Source: Planctomicrobium piriforme
GTDB taxonomy: Bacteria; Planctomycetota; Planctomycetia; Planctomycetales; Planctomycetaceae
Direction: 5' to 3'
NCBI RefSeq assembly: GCF_900113665.1
Contig: NZ_FOQD01000031.1
Span: 1-17,722, forward strand
DNA: 17,722 nt
This document shows positions 16,907 through 17,722 of this stretch, one piece after another; position 1 is the first letter of the stretch, and every line of letters starts with the position of its first letter. Below the pieces are notes generated by a model that saw only the letters and a program-made list of their open reading frames with translations, was not told the DNA's origin and searched no databases. The translations under genes and the position numbers were made by a program.

Positions 16907-17714
16907 ATGCCCCGTACACGGAAGATCGATTTAGCCGGCAACGCGTTTCTCTCGGATGCACAATGGGATCGCATCAAACGCCTGGCCCGGAGCCGCTGTC
17001 ACAACCCAAAGGCGGACGCCCTCCGCATTCCAACCGGGAATTTCTGGAAGGCATCCTGTTTGTACTTGTGACAGGCTGCCAATGGGAAAAATCACCAAAC
17101 TGCTTCCCTTCTCCCAGCACCTGCTGGCGGCGGTTTGATGAATGGACCCGCTGGGGCATCTTCGAAGGACTTTGGTTCGCCCTGCTGATGGAACTGGACG
17201 AACTCGGCAAGATCGACTGGAGTGAAGCAGCGGCGGACGCCTGGTTCGTCCGGGCAAAAAAGGGGGGGACCAGGTCGGCAAAACCAAGTGCGGCAAAGGC
17301 TGCAAAGTCGTCGACATTGTTGATCCCCACGGAACTCCGCTGGGAGTGCACCTCGCCGCCGCCAACCGCAGCGAAGTGAAGCTGATCGAACCTTTGCTGG
17401 ACGACCTGCAGATTCCCGGCAAAGCGCCGGAGCACCTGCTCTACGACAAGGCCGCCGACAGCGACCCGCTGCGGAAACGGCTGCAGGCAGAACGTGGAGT
17501 AGAACTTGTCTGTCCGCATCGTAAAAACCGCAAGAAGAAACCGACGCAGGACGGCCGGTTGGTGCGAAAGTACAAGCGGCGGTACAAGGTGGAGCGGACG
17601 TACAGTTGGCTGCACAACTTCCGCCGGACCATCATCCGCTACGAAACCACGCTGCTCCGCTACTCCGGATGGATCCACTTGGCCTGTGCACTCATTACAC
17701 TCAGGCGGTTATGA
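16907..17714 (+). pseudogene. IS5-family transposase with programmed -1 site and an extra N-terminal frame break
   Basis: The true start is ATG 16907 (AAAGGAG eight bases upstream), reading MPRTRKIDL and SDAQWDRIKRL, the normal IS5 N-terminus. That frame is lost near 16977-16990, where PEPLSQPKGGRPP continues one frame over; this break has no slippery motif and looks like a one-base loss. The second frame runs GILFVLVTGCQWEK, TCWRRFDEW and DWSEAAADAWFVRAKK to the heptamer at 17256-17262, where a -1 shift leads to GGDQVGKTKCGKGCKVVDIVD, HLAAANRSEVKLIEPLL, LYDKAAD, the VERTYSWLHNFRR Glu block and the end at 17714. The catalytic context is complete, so only the N-terminal break separates it from an active gene; a sequencing error there is possible. 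Confidence 0.82.
17256..17262 (+). other. canonical -1 ribosomal frameshift heptamer
   Basis: A AAA AAG is in the correct phase (X XXY YYZ) of the upstream transposase frame and is followed by seven G. Slipping back one base restores the conserved GGDQVGKTKCGKG reading. Programmed -1 shifting is well known in several IS5 subgroups. Confidence 0.75.
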
Positions 17715-17722
17715 AAGGCGCT

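Larger units (their letters stand above)
16839..17722 (+). mobile_element. IS5-family insertion sequence, about 884 bp, nearly complete
   Basis: The left edge begins AGCGTCAGGACAATAACGCG; the complement of the right edge begins AGCGCCTTTCATAACCGCC. These share AGCG.C and ATAAC.GC with a small gap and are probably imperfect terminal repeats, giving about 884 bp, a usual size for this IS5 subgroup. The right repeat runs to the window edge, so the true end could lie just outside. The inverted truncated copy is at 4631-5055. Confidence 0.65.

Overview
The window looks like accessory DNA from a member of the Planctomycetota. That is an inference from three things: very large exported TPR/CHAT proteins, several worn IS5-family and IS200-type elements, and what looks like the tail of a DUF1559-type pseudopilin (a family greatly expanded in that phylum). 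No housekeeping gene, tRNA, rRNA or CRISPR array was seen.

Layout, left to right. (1) 57-890: an IS5-family transposase broken by about four frame changes, with a probable right terminal repeat. (2) 1010-1069: a 19-codon ORF resembling the first residues of a type I restriction R subunit, probably a remnant. (3) 1181-4547, plus strand: a tight three-gene operon encoding a membrane protein with a K+ channel selectivity filter, a membrane-anchored alpha/beta hydrolase of DUF900 type, and a PD-(D/E)XK nuclease; the last two genes overlap by 4 nt. (4) 4631-5055, minus strand: a truncated IS5-family copy. (5) 5081-15876: four large protease genes: a TPR-CHAT protein (minus), divergent from an S8 subtilase and an S1 trypsin-like/HEAT protein (plus, one operon), which converge on a second helical-repeat CHAT protein (minus). 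(6) 15877-16261: non-coding DNA with two dyads. (7) 16262-16838: an IS200-type element with an intact TnpA and hairpin ends. (8) 16839-17722: a nearly full-length IS5-family element, the same family as the fragment in (4) but inverted, with a textbook -1 slippery heptamer and one extra frame break near its N-terminus.

The main interest is block 5. All four proteins begin with an export signal, all keep their visible catalytic residues, and three carry helical repeats (TPR-like or HEAT). This suggests an extracytoplasmic proteolytic cascade: repeat domains sense or scaffold, and CHAT cysteine proteases and two serine proteases activate or execute. It is flanked by inverted copies of one IS family, like a decayed composite transposon. 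Block 3 is a separate candidate: a channel, a hydrolase and a nuclease in one operon, beside a probable restriction-modification remnant, fits a defence-island setting. Functions of both blocks are inferred from domains and context only.
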